Of a DNA stretch of 7,596 nucleotides, positions 5,373 to 7,596 are shown one piece after another (the first letter of the stretch is position 1; each line of letters begins with the position of its first letter). The DNA is from Bacteroidales bacterium (GTDB lineage Bacteria; Bacteroidota; Bacteroidia; Bacteroidales; B18-G4): the NCBI GenBank assembly GCA_023145125.1, contig JAGLEK010000107.1, positions 1 to 7,596 of the forward strand, read 5' to 3'. Below the pieces are notes generated by a model. It was not told the DNA's origin. It saw nothing but the letters and a program-made list of their open reading frames with translations, and did no database searches. The position numbers and the translations under genes are program-made.

Positions 5373-7574
5373 ATGGTTAAAAAGAAACCAATACAATTCA
5401 GCCTTATCTACCGCGATATGTGGCAGTCCTCAGGAAAATATGTTCCCAGGGTTGACCAGCTCACCAAGATTGCTCCTGTCATCATCGACATGGGTTGTTT
5501 TGCGCGTGTAGAGACCAATGGCGGGGCCTTTGAACAGGTGAACCTGCTATACGGGGAAAACCCGAACAAGGCCGTGCGTGAATGGACAAAACCGTTTAAC
5601 GAGGTGGGTATCCAAACCCATATGCTTGAGCGGGCCCTCAATGGGATCAGGATGTTCCCGGTACCTGCTGATGTCAGGCAGTTGATGTTTAAAGTAAAAA
5701 ATGCACAGGGAACCAATATCTCCCGTTCGTTCTGCGGACTGAATGATCACCGTAACCTGGAATTGTCAGTAAAATATGCCAAAGAGGCGGGCATGATCTC
5801 TCAGGCCTCCCTTTGTATCACTCATTCAAAGATTCACACTGTGGATTATTTCATGGATGTAGTAGATAAGGTGGTGGAATATGGTTGCGATGAGATTTGC
5901 CTGAAGGATATGGCCGGCATTGGCCGGCCGGCGACACTGGGTAAACTCACTGCCGCTATCAAGAAAAAATACCCCCATATCCTGGTACAATATCATGGCC
6001 ACTCAGGCCCGGGCTTTTCGGTGGCTTCCATGCTGGAAGTGGCCAGGGCAGGGGCCGACATAGTGGATGTTGCCATGGAACCATTGTCGTGGGGCATGGT
6101 CCACCCGGATGTGATCACCATCAGGGATATGTTGCTGGATGATGGCTTCGATGTGCCGGATATCAACATGAATGCATACATGGAAGCACGTGCCATGACA
6201 CAGTCGTTCATGGATGACTTTCTGGGTTATTGGATCAACCCCAAGAACCGCTTTACATCTTCACTGATGATACAATCGGGACTTCCCGGCGGGATGATGG
6301 GAAGTTTAATGGCCGACCTCAAGGGTGTGCACGACAGCATAAACTTCTCGCTTAAGTCAAGCGGAAAGCCTGAACTGACTGAAGATGAACTGCTCATCAA
6401 ACTTTTTAATGAAGTCGAGTATGTCTGGCCCAGGCTCGGCTACCCGCCACTGGTCACGCCATACAGCCAGTATGTGAAGAACATCGCATTGCTGAACCTC
6501 ATGCAAATGGCAAAAGGGGAAGAGCGATACTCCATGATGGACGATAATTCCTGGAATATGGTTCTTGGGAAAGCCGGTAAGCTTCCAGGCCCCCTGGCTC
6601 CGGAGATCATTGAACTGGCCAAAAAACAAGGCCGCGAATTCTATGATGGAGTGCCACAGGATGCATATCCTGATGTCCTTGATAAATATCGCAAGGAGAT
6701 GAAGGAAAATGGATGGGAAACCGGGGAAGATGATGAAGAGCTTCTTGAGTTTGCCATGCACGAAGACCAGTACCGTGATTATAAATCAGGTGCAGCCAAG
6801 CAACGCTTTGAAGCCGACCTGGAAAAAATGAAAGCACAAAAATCAACAACAAAAACTACTGTAGCCGTGGATACAAAAACAGCACCTAACAGGGATTCAT
6901 ATAATAAGGATGAGGTTGGACAAAACACTGCCATGGTGGCCTACCTGCTTTATACCCTTAACACTGAGAAAAAGGTGAATGAGTATAAACCGAAGAGTAT
7001 CGATGTGTGGAATTCTATCGGATTCTGGCGGAGCGATCAAAAGATCAATCTGACCATTGATGATAACAGCATTGAAGTCCCCGCAAAACAAGGGGCAGAT
7101 GATACCTGGGAATTCCGCATAGGTAAGGATACCCTGTCAGCCAGACTGGAGTATCTCGATAAAGGTGAAGTTGATTTCAAACTGGGTGATGATAGCTTCT
7201 TTGCCCAGATCTCACAGGGAGATGGTGAGAATGCCAAGGTAAGTATCAACGGTGGTGACTTCCAGATGTTCAGGAATGACCTGCTTGACACTGAGCTTTC
7301 TGCCGGTGGAGGCGACGACAGCCTGGCCGCAGGAAATCATATCGCTTCTCCTATCCCGGGCAAGGTGTTTAAGATCAATGTGAAAGAAGGCAAAAAGATC
7401 AAGAAGGGCGATATCGTGGTGGTGATCGATGCCATGAAGATGGAAAATAACATCACCTCCAAAAGAAATGCAGTAGTCAAGAAGATCCTTGTGAAATTGA
7501 ATGAGATGGTGGAAGTGAATACTGCTCTTGTTGAGCTTGAAGAAGAAGAGAAGAAGGAGAAGAAGAAAAAGTAA
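5373..7574 (+). CDS. Oxaloacetate/pyruvate carboxyltransferase fused to MCC-alpha-like BT and biotinyl domains
   Basis: The 733 residues fall in three parts. (1) Residues 5-480 are a transcarboxylase-5S/OadA/pyruvate-carboxylase-type carboxyltransferase: RDMWQS with Arg14, Asp15 and Gln18; MLERALN with Arg87; CLKDMAG with Lys178, the expected carbamylated metal ligand; HGH with His208 and His210; LPGGMM (304-309); and PPLVTPYSQ with Thr362. From memory these map to R548, D549, Q552, R621, K718, H747, H749 and T882 of Rhizobium etli pyruvate carboxylase; the Asp15-Arg87 spacing (72) is identical. (2) A Thr/Lys-rich linker leads to about 518-640, where AYLLYTLN and VWNSIGFWR precede beta strands, as in the BT domain of MCC alpha. 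(3) Residues 657-722 are a biotinyl domain with AMKM (Lys689), then a Glu/Lys tail. OadA proteins are about 590-600 residues; the excess is the BT-like part. No biotin carboxylase (ATP-grasp) domain is present. The gene starts 33 bp after the hydratase stop and is likely the partner of the upstream carboxyltransferase. Domain assignment is firm for 1 and 3, fairly firm for 2; the overall reaction is inferred. Confidence 0.88.
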   Translation: MVKKKPIQFSLIYRDMWQSSGKYVPRVDQLTKIAPVIIDMGCFARVETNGGAFEQVNLLYGENPNKAVREWTKPFNEVGIQTHMLERALNGIRMFPVPADVRQLMFKVKNAQGTNISRSFCGLNDHRNLELSVKYAKEAGMISQASLCITHSKIHTVDYFMDVVDKVVEYGCDEICLKDMAGIGRPATLGKLTAAIKKKYPHILVQYHGHSGPGFSVASMLEVARAGADIVDVAMEPLSWGMVHPDVITIRDMLLDDGFDVPDINMNAYMEARAMTQSFMDDFLGYWINPKNRFTSSLMIQSGLPGGMMGSLMADLKGVHDSINFSLKSSGKPELTEDELLIKLFNEVEYVWPRLGYPPLVTPYSQYVKNIALLNLMQMAKGEERYSMMDDNSWNMVLGKAGKLPGPLAPEIIELAKKQGREFYDGVPQDAYPDVLDKYRKEMKENGWETGEDDEELLEFAMHEDQYRDYKSGAAKQRFEADLEKMKAQKSTTKTTVAVDTKTAPNRDSYNKDEVGQNTAMVAYLLYTLNTEKKVNEYKPKSIDVWNSIGFWRSDQKINLTIDDNSIEVPAKQGADDTWEFRIGKDTLSARLEYLDKGEVDFKLGDDSFFAQISQGDGENAKVSINGGDFQMFRNDLLDTELSAGGGDDSLAAGNHIASPIPGKVFKINVKEGKKIKKGDIVVVIDAMKMENNITSKRNAVVKKILVKLNEMVEVNTALVELEEEEKKEKKKK

Positions 7575-7596
7575 TATCCGATATCCGATATCCGAT
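7575..7596. repeat. Heptanucleotide repeat array, truncated by window end
   Basis: Three perfect TATCCGA units and the first base of a fourth start immediately after the TAA of the biotin protein and run to the edge. The unit is the same family as GATATTC/GATATCC at 508-556. The array probably continues beyond the window. Confidence 0.85.

Noticed and set aside
5373..7574. Plain oxaloacetate decarboxylase alpha subunit of a sodium pump
   Set aside because: No beta or gamma membrane subunits are nearby, the protein is about 130 residues longer than OadA, and it sits behind an MCC-beta gene; a pump elsewhere in the genome cannot be ruled out.

Overview
The window looks like chromosomal DNA of a Bacteroidota bacterium, probably an uncultured Bacteroidales-type anaerobe. 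The reasons are the moderate GC content, the AT-rich intergenic DNA, starts without Shine-Dalgarno sequences, candidate TTTG / TAnnTTTG promoter elements, and proteins that resemble Bacteroidota carboxylase components. The lineage is inferred from style and was not confirmed by a search.

Layout: (1) nt 1-471 is the 3' end of a metallo-beta-lactamase-fold hydrolase on the + strand. (2) nt 472-595 is a short intergenic stretch made almost entirely of heptanucleotide repeats plus one copy of a 33-bp dispersed element. (3) On the - strand, nt 2601-596 encode two HMG-CoA-lyase-family proteins, with the upstream (larger, atypical) one first. They are separated by 146 bp that carry two more copies of the 33-bp element as an inverted pair. 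(4) nt 2602-2929 is a divergent promoter region containing a 21-bp direct repeat. (5) On the + strand, nt 2930-7574 form a tight three-gene operon: a methylcrotonyl-CoA carboxylase beta-type carboxyltransferase, a methylglutaconyl-CoA-hydratase-like crotonase, and a 733-residue biotin protein. (6) After the last stop codon a second heptamer array begins and runs off the window.

Together the genes spell the lower leucine/isovalerate pathway: 3-methylcrotonyl-CoA is carboxylated to 3-methylglutaconyl-CoA, hydrated to HMG-CoA, and cleaved to acetyl-CoA and acetoacetate. The unusual part is the biotin protein. Where a normal MCC alpha subunit has an ATP-dependent biotin carboxylase domain, this protein has a pyruvate/oxaloacetate carboxyltransferase domain like transcarboxylase 5S or OadA. 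The catalytic residues are conserved there. It is followed by what looks like the MCC-alpha BT (subunit-docking) domain and a biotinyl domain with an AMKM biotin site.

The simplest reading is an ATP-independent transcarboxylase that moves a carboxyl group between oxaloacetate/pyruvate and methylcrotonyl-CoA/methylglutaconyl-CoA. This is inference. A separate biotin carboxylase gene just beyond the window would change the picture and is the first thing to check.
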